From positions 3,967-67,966 of the forward strand of contig JBBSLP010000026.1 of assembly GCA_038255145.1 (NCBI GenBank): 64,000 nucleotides of DNA, read 5' to 3'. Positions 30,041 through 38,812 of the stretch are shown here, piece after piece. The notes beneath the pieces are model-generated. The model ran no database searches, was not told the origin of the DNA, and saw nothing but the letters and a program-made list of their open reading frames with translations. Within the stretch, counting starts at the first letter, position 1. Each line of letters begins with the position of its first letter. A program made the position numbers and the translations under genes. This stretch comes from WHTX01 sp038255145. Its GTDB lineage: Bacteria; Actinomycetota; Acidimicrobiia; Acidimicrobiales; CAIXPF01.

Positions 30041-31318
30041 ATGGACTTCGAGATCCCTGCTGACATCAAACAGCTGCTCCAGCAGCTCGATGAGTTCATC
30101 GAGAGCGAGATCAAGCCGCTCGAGGCGCAGGACGACAACATCCGGTTCTTCGACCACCGGCGCGAGTACGCCCGCACCGACTTCGAGAACGGTGGCGTCC
30201 CCCGCCAGGACTGGTACGACCTGCTGTCGGAGATGAAGCGCCGGGCCGACGCCGCCGGCTTCCTCCGTTGGGCCCTGCCCAAGGAGCTGGGTGGCTCGGA
30301 CGGCTCCAACGTCGGCATGGCCATCATCCGCGAGCACCTGGCCGCCAAGGGCCTGGGCCTGCACAACGACCTGCAGAACGAGTCCTCGATCGTGGGCAAC
30401 TTCCCCACGGTGCTGATGTTCAACGCCCACGGCACCGAGGACCAGAAGGCCGAGTTCATCGACAAGCTGTTCACCGGTGAGCGTCGGGTCGCCTTCGGCC
30501 TGACCGAGCCCGACCACGGCTCGGACGCCACCTGGCTGGAGACCACGGCCGTGCGCGACGGCGACGAGTGGGTCATCAACGGCTCCAAGCGCTTCAACAC
30601 CGGCCTGGACCACGCCACCCACGACATGATCTTCGCCCGCACCAGCGGGGATCCCGGTGACGCCAACGGCATCACCTGCTTCCTCGTCCCCACCGACACG
30701 CCCGGCTTCAAGGTCGAGTTCATGTGGTGGACGTTCAACATGCCCTCCGAGCACGCCGAGCTCAGCCTGGACAACGTGCGGGTCCCCCACTCGTCCATCC
30801 TCGGCGTCGAGGGCCGCGGCCTGGACCTGGCCCAGCTGTTCGTGCACGAGAACCGGATCCGCCAGGCCGCCTCGGGCGTCGGTGCGGCCCAGTTCTGCGT
30901 GAACGAGTCGGTGGCCTACGCCAAGCAGCGCAAGGTGTTCGGCAAGCCGCTCTGGAAGAACCAGGCCATCCAGTTCCCCCTGGCCGAGATGCAGACCCGG
31001 GTCGAGATGGTGCGCTGGCTGGTCCGGTACTGCGCCTGGGAGCTCGACAACAACGAGCACCTGGCGGTGTCCGACAAGGTGGCCATGGCCAACTACTCGG
31101 GCAACCGGCTGGTGTGCGACGCCGCCGACCTGGCCATCCAGGTCCACGGTGGCATCGGCTACACCCGTCACAAGCCCTTCGAGCACATCTACCGACACCA
31201 CCGTCGGTACCGCATCACCGAGGGTTCCGACGAGATCCAGATCCGTCGCGTCGGCCAGCGGCTCTTCCACGCCGAGTCGAGCCGCGGCACCGAGTTCATC
31301 CACCCCGGCGGTCGCTGA
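30041..31318 (+). CDS. Acyl-CoA dehydrogenase
   Basis: 425-residue flavoprotein oxidising an acyl-CoA to the enoyl-CoA. The start has GAGGAG (30031-30036) before ATG 30041, and TAGGGT at 30006-30011 as -10. The family blocks are all there: FLRWALPKELGGSDGSN, FGLTEPDHGSDATWLE, INGSKRFNTG, and QVHGGIGYTRHKPFEHIYRHHRRYRITEGSDEIQ, whose final glutamate region holds the usual catalytic base. Length is slightly above the typical 380-400. Chain length preference is not readable. Electrons normally go to ETF. Confidence 0.93.
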   Translation: MDFEIPADIKQLLQQLDEFIESEIKPLEAQDDNIRFFDHRREYARTDFENGGVPRQDWYDLLSEMKRRADAAGFLRWALPKELGGSDGSNVGMAIIREHLAAKGLGLHNDLQNESSIVGNFPTVLMFNAHGTEDQKAEFIDKLFTGERRVAFGLTEPDHGSDATWLETTAVRDGDEWVINGSKRFNTGLDHATHDMIFARTSGDPGDANGITCFLVPTDTPGFKVEFMWWTFNMPSEHAELSLDNVRVPHSSILGVEGRGLDLAQLFVHENRIRQAASGVGAAQFCVNESVAYAKQRKVFGKPLWKNQAIQFPLAEMQTRVEMVRWLVRYCAWELDNNEHLAVSDKVAMANYSGNRLVCDAADLAIQVHGGIGYTRHKPFEHIYRHHRRYRITEGSDEIQIRRVGQRLFHAESSRGTEFIHPGGR

Positions 31319-31389
31319 GCACAGCGATCCCCCGGGTGACACGGCCTGCGGGCGTCGGCGGCACCACCGTCGGCGCCCGTGCCGCGTCC

Positions 31390-31421
31390 GGGCTCGACCC
31401 CGGGCGGCTCGGGCCGAGCCC
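31390..31421. terminator. Hairpin between convergent genes
   Basis: GGGCTCG (31390-31396) can pair with CGAGCCC (31415-31421), and an inner GGCTCGG/CCGAGCC competes with it. It lies between the stops of the acyl-CoA dehydrogenase and the hot-dog gene. Confidence 0.4.
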
Positions 31422-31434
31422 AGGCCAACCACCG

Positions 31435-32235
31435 TCAGCCGGTGGCGCCCTCTCGGACCTGGCGGGGCTCGTAGATGGCCGTGTGCCAGATGGAGGCCAC
31501 GGGGTCGCCGTCGGCCGTGACCATGAGGTCGAGCTCGACGAAGCGGTGACCCTTGCGCTCGTAGCTGGCGGCCACCGTGCCCCGGCACGACACCGCAGCG
31601 CCGTCGCCGACGCAGCCGTGGTTGGTGACCCGGCTGCCCACGTGGATCCACGGGCCCAGGACCACGTTGGCCGACAGGATGCGGTTGGCCTGGCGCAAGG
31701 TCCACCCCGGGTGGGCGATGCGGTCCTCGGCGTAGACGGGCAGCTCCTCACGCACGTCACGCAGGTACTCGTCGGCCAGTGTCGCGTGCCAGCTCACGTC
31801 CCACGAGCCCAGCACGTGGCCCACGGGCAGGGCCTCGGGGCTGGCCGGGGGGCGGTTGTCGGGCAGCGGTGCCCACGGGAAGCGGGCCGGGTCGCCGAAG
31901 GGCCCGACCGCATCGGGCAGGGCGGCCGTGCCCGGTGAGACCACGACGCCGGAGCCGTTGCGCAGCGCCAGCTCCAACCCCTCCGGCGCCTCGGTGACCT
32001 CGACGGTCACGTCCTCGCCGTCGTAGGTGGGCAGGCCGAAGCGGGCCTCGATGGTGCCCCGTTCCAGCCACGCCCGACCCCAGGTCGACACCGGTCCCCA
32101 GCACAGGTAGGCGTACACGTCCACCCCGGGCACGAGACCGCCGGTGAAGCCGAAGCGCTGGGCCACGTCGTCGTCGTGGATCTTGTTCTCCGACGCGGTG
32201 GCGGTGTTGTGGGCGACGAGCTTGCGGGTGCGCAC
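31435..32235 (-). CDS. Hot-dog fold (MaoC-like) protein
   Basis: 266-residue protein with double hot-dog character. The opening HNTATASENKIHDDDVAQRFGFTGGLVPGVDVYAYL matches the MaoC/FAS dehydratase pattern of a catalytic Asp/His near a GGLVPG turn; a second half (WTLRQANRILSANVVLGPWIHVGSRV, then VELDLMVTADG) looks like a second hot dog. Such proteins hydrate enoyl-CoA or act as thioesterases. GTG 32235 is selected because TAGGTT ends 7 bases ahead; the long upstream open frame is a shadow of the RDD gene. Convergent with the acyl-CoA dehydrogenase. Confidence 0.78.
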   Translation of the reverse strand: MRTRKLVAHNTATASENKIHDDDVAQRFGFTGGLVPGVDVYAYLCWGPVSTWGRAWLERGTIEARFGLPTYDGEDVTVEVTEAPEGLELALRNGSGVVVSPGTAALPDAVGPFGDPARFPWAPLPDNRPPASPEALPVGHVLGSWDVSWHATLADEYLRDVREELPVYAEDRIAHPGWTLRQANRILSANVVLGPWIHVGSRVTNHGCVGDGAAVSCRGTVAASYERKGHRFVELDLMVTADGDPVASIWHTAIYEPRQVREGATG

Positions 32236-32242
32236 GTCGCGC

Positions 32243-32248
32243 AACCTA
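32243..32248 (-). promoter_or_regulatory. -10 box TAGGTT, leaderless
   Basis: On the minus strand TAGGTT ends 7 bases before the GTG at 32235. Confidence 0.42.
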
Positions 32249-32379
32249 CCCGGCGCCGCCGTGCCCTGACGGCCGGACCGGGGTGCGGTCTGCCGCGTGG
32301 TCCGTCCGCCACCGCCGGTGAAGAATGGTCCGCAACTGACCCTTGGCCACCCGATCGGGGGGATACCCTCGCAGCGACC

Positions 32380-33411
32380 ATGGAGCAGGGCGACCAAGAG
32401 GCAGCAACAGGCCGGCGGCTCCTGGCCGGCATCGTCGACGCCGTCGTCTCCATCGCCGCCGCCGCCGTGCTCGCCGTGGCCGCCCAACCCCTGGTCGGAG
32501 GGGGTGGTGACAGAGCTCCGGGGGGTCTCAGGGTCGTGGTCCAGGCCCTGGCCATCATCGCCGTGGTCGCCCTCCCCCTGCTGATGTTGGTCCTGCTCGA
32601 AGCGGTCACGGGCACGTCGCCGGGCAAGCGCCTGTTCGGCCTGCGGGTCAGCACCCCCGACGGTTCGCCGCCCGGCCTGTCCCGTTCGGCCCGGCGGACC
32701 GTGTACCGCATGTCCCCCGTGGCCATGGCCGGCGCGGTGGCGTCGACGTCGAGCGGTCAACGACCCTGGCACGACGACTGGACGGGCACCGTGGTGCGTG
32801 GCGGTCCCCCCCGGGTGCCCGCCCCCCGCAAGCCTGTCGCCGCCGCTCCCCCGGGACCGGCCACCGAGGCACCGGCCCCTCGTCCGGCGCCGACCACCCT
32901 GCGCCCGCCCACGTCGCGCCCCGTGACCCCGTCGCCGCGGCGTTCGCCGGAACTGGGCACCGTGGTGCGACCCGCCGCCGTGGCCACACCCGTGCCCGGT
33001 GCCACCCACCTCCCCGCCGGCGGGCGACCGTTCGACGCCCGCATCGACGACCCCACGTTCGAACACGTCCTTCCCGCGCCCACCACGGGCCCGGCGGTCG
33101 CCCGGCCCGCGACCCCACCGGCCCCGGCGACCCCACCGGCCCCTGCGACCCCTCCGACCCCACCGGCCCCGGGTGCCGAGCTGTGCCGCTGCCGGACCGT
33201 GTCCCGGCTCGAGGGCGACGACGCCGTGAGCTATGCCGGCAGCCACCTGGCCGTGGCCCGCCGCCTGGCTGACCAGGGCCAGCTGGTGCTCATCTGCCCC
33301 ACCACCCGGGCCACGTGGCTGGCGACCGAACCGTGGGCGTCGAGCGCGGGTGTCACCACGCTCGAGCGCCAGGGCGCCGTCCCCGAGGCCCGCCGCTCAG
33401 GCCAGGGCTGA
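32380..33411 (+). CDS. RDD family membrane protein with long Pro-rich region
   Basis: 343 residues. An RDD domain fills roughly 8-140: RRLLAGIVDAVVSIAAAAVLAV (TM1), a second span VVQALAIIAVVALPLLMLVLLEAV, the conserved TGTSPGKRLFGLRV, then RPWHDDWTGTVV. Residues 145-270 are Pro/Ala/Thr-rich with three PPAPAT-type repeats. A compact C-terminal piece (CRCRTVSRLEGDDAVSYAG onward) is unlike RDD and may be a separate small domain. A TACCCT box lies 10 bases before the ATG, close to leaderless. Confidence 0.82.
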   Translation: MEQGDQEAATGRRLLAGIVDAVVSIAAAAVLAVAAQPLVGGGGDRAPGGLRVVVQALAIIAVVALPLLMLVLLEAVTGTSPGKRLFGLRVSTPDGSPPGLSRSARRTVYRMSPVAMAGAVASTSSGQRPWHDDWTGTVVRGGPPRVPAPRKPVAAAPPGPATEAPAPRPAPTTLRPPTSRPVTPSPRRSPELGTVVRPAAVATPVPGATHLPAGGRPFDARIDDPTFEHVLPAPTTGPAVARPATPPAPATPPAPATPPTPPAPGAELCRCRTVSRLEGDDAVSYAGSHLAVARRLADQGQLVLICPTTRATWLATEPWASSAGVTTLERQGAVPEARRSGQG

Positions 33412-34125
33412 CGCCGCCGCCACCGCGGCGCTGGCCACGAGCAGAGCCAGGACCAGGCCACGGAAGCGGGACGGATCGATCATGGGGTGGACCCGCAACC
33501 CCACCAACCAGCCCACGACCAGGGCCGGCGAGGCCAGCACCGTGGCCGACAGCACGACGTGGTCGTAGCGGCCGGTGGCGGCGAACAGCGGGATGACCAG
33601 CAGCGACGAGCCCGAGAAGACCGCGGACAGGGTGGCCCTGGTGGCCAGGTGGCCCAGGCCCCGGGCCTGGTTGGCGAAGACCAGCGGGGGTCCGCTCGTG
33701 CCCACGCTGGTGTTGAGCGCCCCACTGAGGAAGCCGGCGCCGACGTCGACGAGGTCGCCGCCGCGCTCGATGCGGAAGCCCCGCACCAGCAGCACCACGG
33801 CCACGATCACCGCCGCGGCGATGGTCAGGCGCAGCACCCGGTCGTCGAGCACGGCGAGCACGGCCAGGCCCAGGGGCATGCCCAGCGCGGCGGCGGCCAG
33901 CTGGCGCCCGGCCACACCGCGGTCGACGTCGTGGCGGGTGCGCAGGAACAGGGCCGTCGCCGTCACCGTGCCCACCAACGAGGTCACGGCCACGGCGTCC
34001 CTGCCCCCCAACATGGCGGCGAGCAGGGGCACGGCCACGAGCGAGAACCCGAAGCCCGACAAGGTGTTCACCACAGCGGCCAGCAGGACCACCGCGACCA
34101 CCCCGACCATGGTGAGGGCACTCAT
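33397..34125 (-). CDS. TSUP (TauE/SafE) family permease
   Basis: 242-residue integral membrane protein with seven or eight spans. The family repeat is visible twice: NTLSGFGFSLVAVPLL near the N-terminus and GFLSGALNTSVGTSGPPLVFANQA in the middle. Members export sulfite, sulfonates or related organic anions. The ATG at 34125 starts just before the first span; the frame continues upstream only as a shadow of the next gene. Its 3' end overlaps the RDD gene end by 15 bases on the opposite strand. Confidence 0.88.
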   Translation of the reverse strand: MSALTMVGVVAVVLLAAVVNTLSGFGFSLVAVPLLAAMLGGRDAVAVTSLVGTVTATALFLRTRHDVDRGVAGRQLAAAALGMPLGLAVLAVLDDRVLRLTIAAAVIVAVVLLVRGFRIERGGDLVDVGAGFLSGALNTSVGTSGPPLVFANQARGLGHLATRATLSAVFSGSSLLVIPLFAATGRYDHVVLSATVLASPALVVGWLVGLRVHPMIDPSRFRGLVLALLVASAAVAAASALA

Positions 34126-34164
34126 CGGCGCACGGGGCGGTGCCGCTGTGCCAGAGTCGATCCC

Positions 34165-34959
34165 GTGGAACAGATCTGCGACGACCTCGCTGCCGAGCAC
34201 GCCGCCCTCGACGCCGTCGTGGCCGACCTCGACGAGGCGGGGTGGGCCACGCCCACACCGGCTGTCGGTTGGGATGTCAAGGACACCATCCTGCACCTCC
34301 ACGCTGCGGACGGCATGGCCCTGCTGGCCTGTGAGGACCCTGAAGGCTTCGAGGCGGCCAAGCTCGGGTTGAACTCGGGCACGCGATCGCTCGACGGCTG
34401 GTTCCTCGACGCCGCCACCACGAGCGGGGCCGACGTGCTCGTCCGCTGGCGGGTGGATCGTGAGCGAATGCTCACCGTGTTCCGGGCCCAGGGCCCCAAG
34501 GACCGCATCCCCTGGTTCGGGCCCTCCATGAGCGCCCTGTCCTTCGCCACCGCCCGCCTGATGGAGACGTGGGCCCACGGCCACGACGTGGCCACCGCCC
34601 TGGGCACCAGCCTGCCCGTCACCGACCGGCTGCGTCACGTGTGCCACATCGGGGTCACGACGCGGGGCTGGAGCTACGTCAACCGGGGTGAGGCCGTGCC
34701 CGAAGGCCCCGTCCGGGTCGAGCTCACCGCGCCGTCGGGCGCGGTGTGGACGTGGGGCCCGCCCGCCGATGGCGCCGACGAGGTGGCCGTGGTCCGGGGC
34801 GCGGCGTTGGACTTCGCCCTCGTCGTCACCCAGCGCCGCCTGCTGGCCGACACCGCCCTGGTGGCCGACGGTGAGCTGGCCCAGGCGTGGATGGAGCGGG
34901 CCCAGGCCTTCGCCGGCCCCCCCACCGACACCTTCGCCGAGCGCAAGGGCCTCGGCTGA
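34165..34959 (+). CDS. TIGR03084-type DinB/mycothiol isomerase-like protein
   Basis: 264-residue protein of the maleylpyruvate isomerase/DinB superfamily, TIGR03084 type, common in actinobacteria. It starts EQICDDLAAEHAALDAVVADL, with WDVKDTILHLHAAD carrying a metal-type His, LSFATARLMETWAHGHDVATALG with the second His pair, and a C-terminal sterol-carrier-like segment. The superfamily uses mycothiol or acts as metal-dependent transferases; substrate unknown. The GTG at 34165 gives the family-typical N-terminus. The stop lies inside a fourfold 7-base repeat. Confidence 0.82.
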   Translation: MEQICDDLAAEHAALDAVVADLDEAGWATPTPAVGWDVKDTILHLHAADGMALLACEDPEGFEAAKLGLNSGTRSLDGWFLDAATTSGADVLVRWRVDRERMLTVFRAQGPKDRIPWFGPSMSALSFATARLMETWAHGHDVATALGTSLPVTDRLRHVCHIGVTTRGWSYVNRGEAVPEGPVRVELTAPSGAVWTWGPPADGADEVAVVRGAALDFALVVTQRRLLADTALVADGELAQAWMERAQAFAGPPTDTFAERKGLG

Positions 34960-34980
34960 CGGCTGACGGCTGACGGCTGA
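34953..34980. repeat. Four tandem copies of CGGCTGA
   Basis: The 7-base unit CGGCTGA occurs four times in a row; the first copy supplies the stop codon of the upstream gene. Because the unit is not a multiple of three, each copy brings TGA in a new frame, giving stops in all three frames. Confidence 0.9.
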
Positions 34981-34995
34981 TGTCCGACCGGCGGC

Positions 34996-35802
34996 TCAGC
35001 GACGGCGGAGGACGGTGACCTCGTCACCCACAGCGATGGTGCCCCCGACCTGGTGGTGGACCACGTTCTGGCCGAAGTAGGTCTTGCCGTCCTCGCCGAG
35101 GCGGTGGGCGGCCAGCACCAGGGCCGGCTCACGATGGCGCACCGCGGTCTGCTGGTCGACCTGGGGCATGGCGCAGCGGGCGCAGCCCTTGACCACGTCG
35201 AAGCCCACCCCGCCCACGCTGATGGCCCCCCAGTGGTCCTCGTCCCAGGGCACCTCGCCGTCGATGACCAGGTTGGGCCGGAAGCGCTCCATGGGCACCG
35301 CTTCGCTGGCCTTGGCCACCAGGTCGGCCAGGGACACCTCGGTGCTCAGCAGCAGGGGGTAGCCGTCGGCGAAGGACACCTGGGCCCCCCGTCCCCCCGG
35401 GTCGCGGTCGACACCGACGGGGCGGTCGTAGCCGGGGGCGATGGCCACCAGCCTGGCGTCGACGCCGAGGTAGGCGCTGAACCACGCCGCGGCGGCATCA
35501 CCGGCGTCGCCCACGGCCAGCTCGTTGCCCCACACGTCGGCCTTGCTGTCCACGGCCCGGGGATGCTCAACCACCAGGTCAGGCCGGCCGGGAGCGGTGA
35601 GGACGAGACCGCCGTCGGGGGTGGGCCGGGGGCGCACCAGAGCCATGGCCGGCAGCCGACGCTGGGTCAGGCCCAGCCCGTCGGACCCCACCACCAGCCA
35701 CTCGCGGTCGCCCACCAGGCCGTAGGTGCCCACCTCGGCCCGGTCGAGGGGGATGGCCGCGCACGACTTCACCGGGTGGACGTGGAGGCTGACGACGCGC
35801 AT
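34996..35802 (-). CDS. MOSC domain molybdenum-cofactor protein (YcbX/mARC-like)
   Basis: 268 residues: an N-terminal beta-barrel domain (SLHVHPVKSCAAIPLDRAEV, GLVGDREWLVV) followed by a MOSC domain (RFRPNLVIDGEVPWDEDHW, VVKGCARCAMPQVDQQT). The GCARC cysteine is the position that binds molybdenum in this family. YcbX/mARC proteins reduce N-hydroxylated compounds using a ferredoxin or flavodoxin partner; the divergent ferredoxin gene 107 bases away is a natural candidate. ATG 35802 is chosen over 35844 because the conserved strand begins directly there. Confidence 0.88.
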   Translation of the reverse strand: MRVVSLHVHPVKSCAAIPLDRAEVGTYGLVGDREWLVVGSDGLGLTQRRLPAMALVRPRPTPDGGLVLTAPGRPDLVVEHPRAVDSKADVWGNELAVGDAGDAAAAWFSAYLGVDARLVAIAPGYDRPVGVDRDPGGRGAQVSFADGYPLLLSTEVSLADLVAKASEAVPMERFRPNLVIDGEVPWDEDHWGAISVGGVGFDVVKGCARCAMPQVDQQTAVRHREPALVLAAHRLGEDGKTYFGQNVVHHQVGGTIAVGDEVTVLRRR

Positions 35803-35909
35803 GGGCGCCAGCTCACCACCCCTGCTGTCGGGCCACAAGGGCACGGTTCCGCCCTCGTCGGGGTCGGCCGGTAGGCTGATGAGCGACCGCTGGGAGTCGA
35901 GGAGCGCCG

Positions 35910-36203
35910 TTGCTGCGGGTGTGGATCGATCAGGACCTGTGCACCGGTGACGGCATCTGCACCGACCACTGCCCGGCGGTGTTCACCATCCTCGAGGACG
36001 GCATCGCCTACGTGTGCGAGAACGGCCAGGTCCTCAACGACCCCGGCGGCGCCCGCTCGTTGGCCATCGTGCCCGAGCGCTACGAGCAGGTCGTGATCGA
36101 GTCCTCCGAGCAGTGCCCCGGCGAGTGCATCTTCGTCGAGGACGACACCCCCGAGCCCCTCGTGGCCGCCGTCGGCCCCGGCGTGCGGGGCTTGTTGGGC
36201 TGA
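35910..36203 (+). CDS. Ferredoxin (single Fe-S cluster)
   Basis: 97-residue acidic ferredoxin. Cys11, Cys17 and Cys21 (CTGDGICTDHCP) and Cys69 (EQCPGECIF) can bind one cluster; the third cysteine at 21 favours 4Fe-4S over 3Fe-4S. TTG 35910 is preferred since GGAG (35901-35904) is 5 bases ahead; GTG 35919 would be too far. It is divergent from the MOSC gene, which may use it as electron donor, though P450-type partners elsewhere are equally possible. Confidence 0.88.
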   Translation: MLRVWIDQDLCTGDGICTDHCPAVFTILEDGIAYVCENGQVLNDPGGARSLAIVPERYEQVVIESSEQCPGECIFVEDDTPEPLVAAVGPGVRGLLG

Positions 36204-36233
36204 CGCCGGCGCTCGTCGGGCTGACGCCGGCGC

Positions 36234-36239
36234 TACCTT
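36234..36239 (+). promoter_or_regulatory. -10 box TACCTT, leaderless
   Basis: TACCTT ends 6 bases before the GTG at 36246. Confidence 0.45.
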
Positions 36240-36245
36240 CGCCCG

Positions 36246-36797
36246 GTGCTCGTGCTGCTCATCGTTCTGCTGGTGGTCGTCGTGGCCGTGATCGTGGTGG
36301 CCGTGGTCATCTACAACGGCCTGCAGCGGGACCGCCAGCTGGTGCGTGAGGCGTGGTCCCAGATCGACGTCATGCTCGCCCGCCGCCACCGCCTCATCAC
36401 CGACCTCACCGCGGTGACCGCCGCGGCCGCCACCTACGAGCGCACCGCCACCGAAGAGCTGGTGGCGGCCCGGGGCGCGGCGGAGGCCGCCCAGGGTCCG
36501 GCCCGGCGGGGCCAGGCCGAGGACGCCGTGGACCACGGCGTCAGCCGCATCGTGGCCCTGGCCGAGGCCTACCCCGACCTCAAGGCCAACACCACGTTCT
36601 CCACCCTGCAGCGCGAGTTGGTGCAGAGCGAGGAAGACGTCTCCGCCGCCCGCCGCTACTACAACGGCCGCGTCCGCCGCTACCAGGACCGACGCGGCAC
36701 CTTCCCCGCCAGCCTGGTGGCTGCTCCCCTGGGGTTCGCCCCCGCCGAGTACTTCCAGGTCGAGCGCGACGCCCGGGAGGCGCCCCATGTCCGCTGA
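36246..36797 (+). CDS. LemA family protein
   Basis: 183 residues. An N-terminal transmembrane helix (VLLIVLLVVVVAVIVVAVVIYN) is followed by the coiled LemA domain: VREAWSQIDVMLARRHRLITDL, YPDLKANTTFSTLQREL, SEEDVSAARRYYNGRV and FPASLVAAPLGFAPAEYFQVE. Function in bacteria is unsettled, tied to the envelope. It overlaps the DUF2207 gene by 11 bases; LemA and DUF2207 genes commonly pair. Confidence 0.92.
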   Translation: MLVLLIVLLVVVVAVIVVAVVIYNGLQRDRQLVREAWSQIDVMLARRHRLITDLTAVTAAAATYERTATEELVAARGAAEAAQGPARRGQAEDAVDHGVSRIVALAEAYPDLKANTTFSTLQRELVQSEEDVSAARRYYNGRVRRYQDRRGTFPASLVAAPLGFAPAEYFQVERDAREAPHVR

Positions 36798-38688
36798 GCA
36801 CCCCCCCACCCCCGAGCTCCCCACTCGAACGACGGCCCGCCGGTTGGCGCCGGCCATCGCCCTGGTGGTGGTGCTGGCCGCCCTGCTCCTGGGTCCAGGC
36901 ACCGCCGTGGCCGGGGCCCAGAGCGGTGACGAACGCATCCTCGCCTACACGGCGGACATGCAGCTCGACGACGCCGGGCTCCTGAGCATCACCGAGACCA
37001 TCGACTGGCGCTTCGCCTCGGGCCAGAGCAAGCAGGGGATCTTCCGCTACATCCCCATCCGCGTCCGCTACGACGACCGCCAGGACCGGGTCTACGACCC
37101 CGAGGACATCCGGGTCACGGCCACGCCGCTGAGCGGGACCGGCAACGCCGGCGCCGCCGCCGCGGTGGCGGTGGCCGACGACGACCAGGGCAACCGTCAG
37201 ATCCGCATCGGCACCGAGGGCAACTTCATCTCCGGCACCTGGCGCTACACGATCAGCTACACGGTGGCCCACACCGTGGAGGCCATCGAGGACGTGGACG
37301 CCCACTACCAGGAGCTGGCCTGGAACGCGGTGGGGACGGGCTGGCCCGCCCCCATCGACGTCGCCGACGTCACCTTCACCGCCCCCGCCGACATCCTCAA
37401 CAGCACCTGCTTCGTGGGCGAGGCCGGTTCGACGACGGCGTGCGCCGACTTCTCTACCGACGGGTCGACCTACCGGGCCCGGGCCACCGACCTGGCCGCC
37501 CACGAGGGCATGACCATCGGCATCGCCCTACCTCCGGGAACGGTGGCCGACGACACCCCCGTCCTCGTCGAGCGCTGGTCCTTCCAGCGGGCGTTCGAGG
37601 CCACCCCCCTCAAGCTGGGCCTGGCCGGCGCCCTGAGCGCGCTCGGCGGGGTAGGTCTGGCGGGCCTGCTCGGACGCCAGGCCCGCGACCGACGCCTGGT
37701 GATGAACGCCTACCGCCCCGCCGACGCCTCGCCGGACACCGATGGCCTGGTGGGCTTCTTCGAGAAGGCCGACGGCCCCGTCCGCTTCCGACCCCCCGAG
37801 GGCGCCACCCCCGGGCTGGTGGGGGTCATCATGGACGAGAGCGCCGATCCCCTCGACGTCACCGCCACCCTCGTCGACCTGGCCGTGCGGGGCTACCTGC
37901 GCATCGAGGAGACGGCCGAGGGCGGCTACCGCTTCGTGCGCCTGCGCGAGGCCGACGCCACCCTCCTGCCCTACGAGACCGACCTGCTGCGCCGCCTGTG
38001 GACGCATGGGCCCGGCGGCGCCGTCGACCTCGACCAGCTCAAGCAGAAGTTCTCCGCCGACCTGAACGCGGTGCGCCAGGGCCTCTACGCCGAGGTCGAC
38101 AAGCGCAAGTGGTTCGTGCACCGGCCCGACCGGGTGCGGGCCTTCTGGGGGGTGTGGGGCATCATCGTCCTCGTCGTCGGCGGGCTCGTCGCCGCCGGGT
38201 TGGCGGCCAAGACGACCTGGGGCCTGGTGGGCCTGGCCGCGCTGGTGCCCGGTCTGGTCATCCTCGGTGCAGCCAAGTTCATGCCCGCCCGCACCGCAGC
38301 GGGGCGCGAGATCCTCGAGCAGGCCGTGGGCTTCGAGCGCTTCCTCGACGTGGCCGACGCCGACCAGCTCCGCTTCCAGGAGACGCAGAACCAGTTCGTG
38401 GCCGGGCTGCCCTACGCCATGGTGTTCGGCCTGACCCGCAAGTGGGCCCAGACCCTGTCCGTGCTCCAGGAGCAGGGCTACGACCTGACCCCCACCTGGT
38501 ACGTGGGCTACGACCCCACCGCCCCCTTCCGCTTCGCCTACTTCGGCATGGCCATGTCCAACCTCACCAGCGCCACCACGTCGACCTTCTCCACCCCGCC
38601 GGCATCGTCGTCGGGCGGTGGCTTCGGCGGGTCCATGGGCGGGTTCTCCGGCGGTGGCGGTGGTGGCGGCGGCGGCGGGAGCTGGTAG
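36787..38688 (+). CDS. DUF2207 membrane protein
   Basis: 633-residue envelope protein. A signal/anchor (IALVVVLAALLLGPG) precedes a DUF2207 extracytoplasmic domain (ILAYTADMQLDDAGLLSITETIDWRF, SKQGIFRYIPIRVRYD), then a span near 275-295, a cytoplasmic winged-helix-like segment, two more spans (about 456-500), and a C-terminal Gly-rich GGSMGGFSGGGGG tail ending in GSW, all standard for the family. Translationally coupled to lemA-like gene upstream. Molecular role unknown. Confidence 0.9.
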   Translation: MSAEHPPTPELPTRTTARRLAPAIALVVVLAALLLGPGTAVAGAQSGDERILAYTADMQLDDAGLLSITETIDWRFASGQSKQGIFRYIPIRVRYDDRQDRVYDPEDIRVTATPLSGTGNAGAAAAVAVADDDQGNRQIRIGTEGNFISGTWRYTISYTVAHTVEAIEDVDAHYQELAWNAVGTGWPAPIDVADVTFTAPADILNSTCFVGEAGSTTACADFSTDGSTYRARATDLAAHEGMTIGIALPPGTVADDTPVLVERWSFQRAFEATPLKLGLAGALSALGGVGLAGLLGRQARDRRLVMNAYRPADASPDTDGLVGFFEKADGPVRFRPPEGATPGLVGVIMDESADPLDVTATLVDLAVRGYLRIEETAEGGYRFVRLREADATLLPYETDLLRRLWTHGPGGAVDLDQLKQKFSADLNAVRQGLYAEVDKRKWFVHRPDRVRAFWGVWGIIVLVVGGLVAAGLAAKTTWGLVGLAALVPGLVILGAAKFMPARTAAGREILEQAVGFERFLDVADADQLRFQETQNQFVAGLPYAMVFGLTRKWAQTLSVLQEQGYDLTPTWYVGYDPTAPFRFAYFGMAMSNLTSATTSTFSTPPASSSGGGFGGSMGGFSGGGGGGGGGGSW

Positions 38689-38812
38689 CCGCCAACCCCG
38701 TGGCCAGGGCCGGGCCGGGCCGTACCTCGACCGGTCTGGCCTGCACCTTTAGCTGAAATCGACCGTCATCCAATCATTCAGGTGAGGCACGGAGCGTGCC
38801 GTTGACCTGGGC

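Noticed and set aside
32236..33246. N-terminal extension of the hot-dog protein into the RDD gene
   Set aside because: The extension is low-complexity antisense sequence; a -10 box and the start of the fold both point to GTG 32235.
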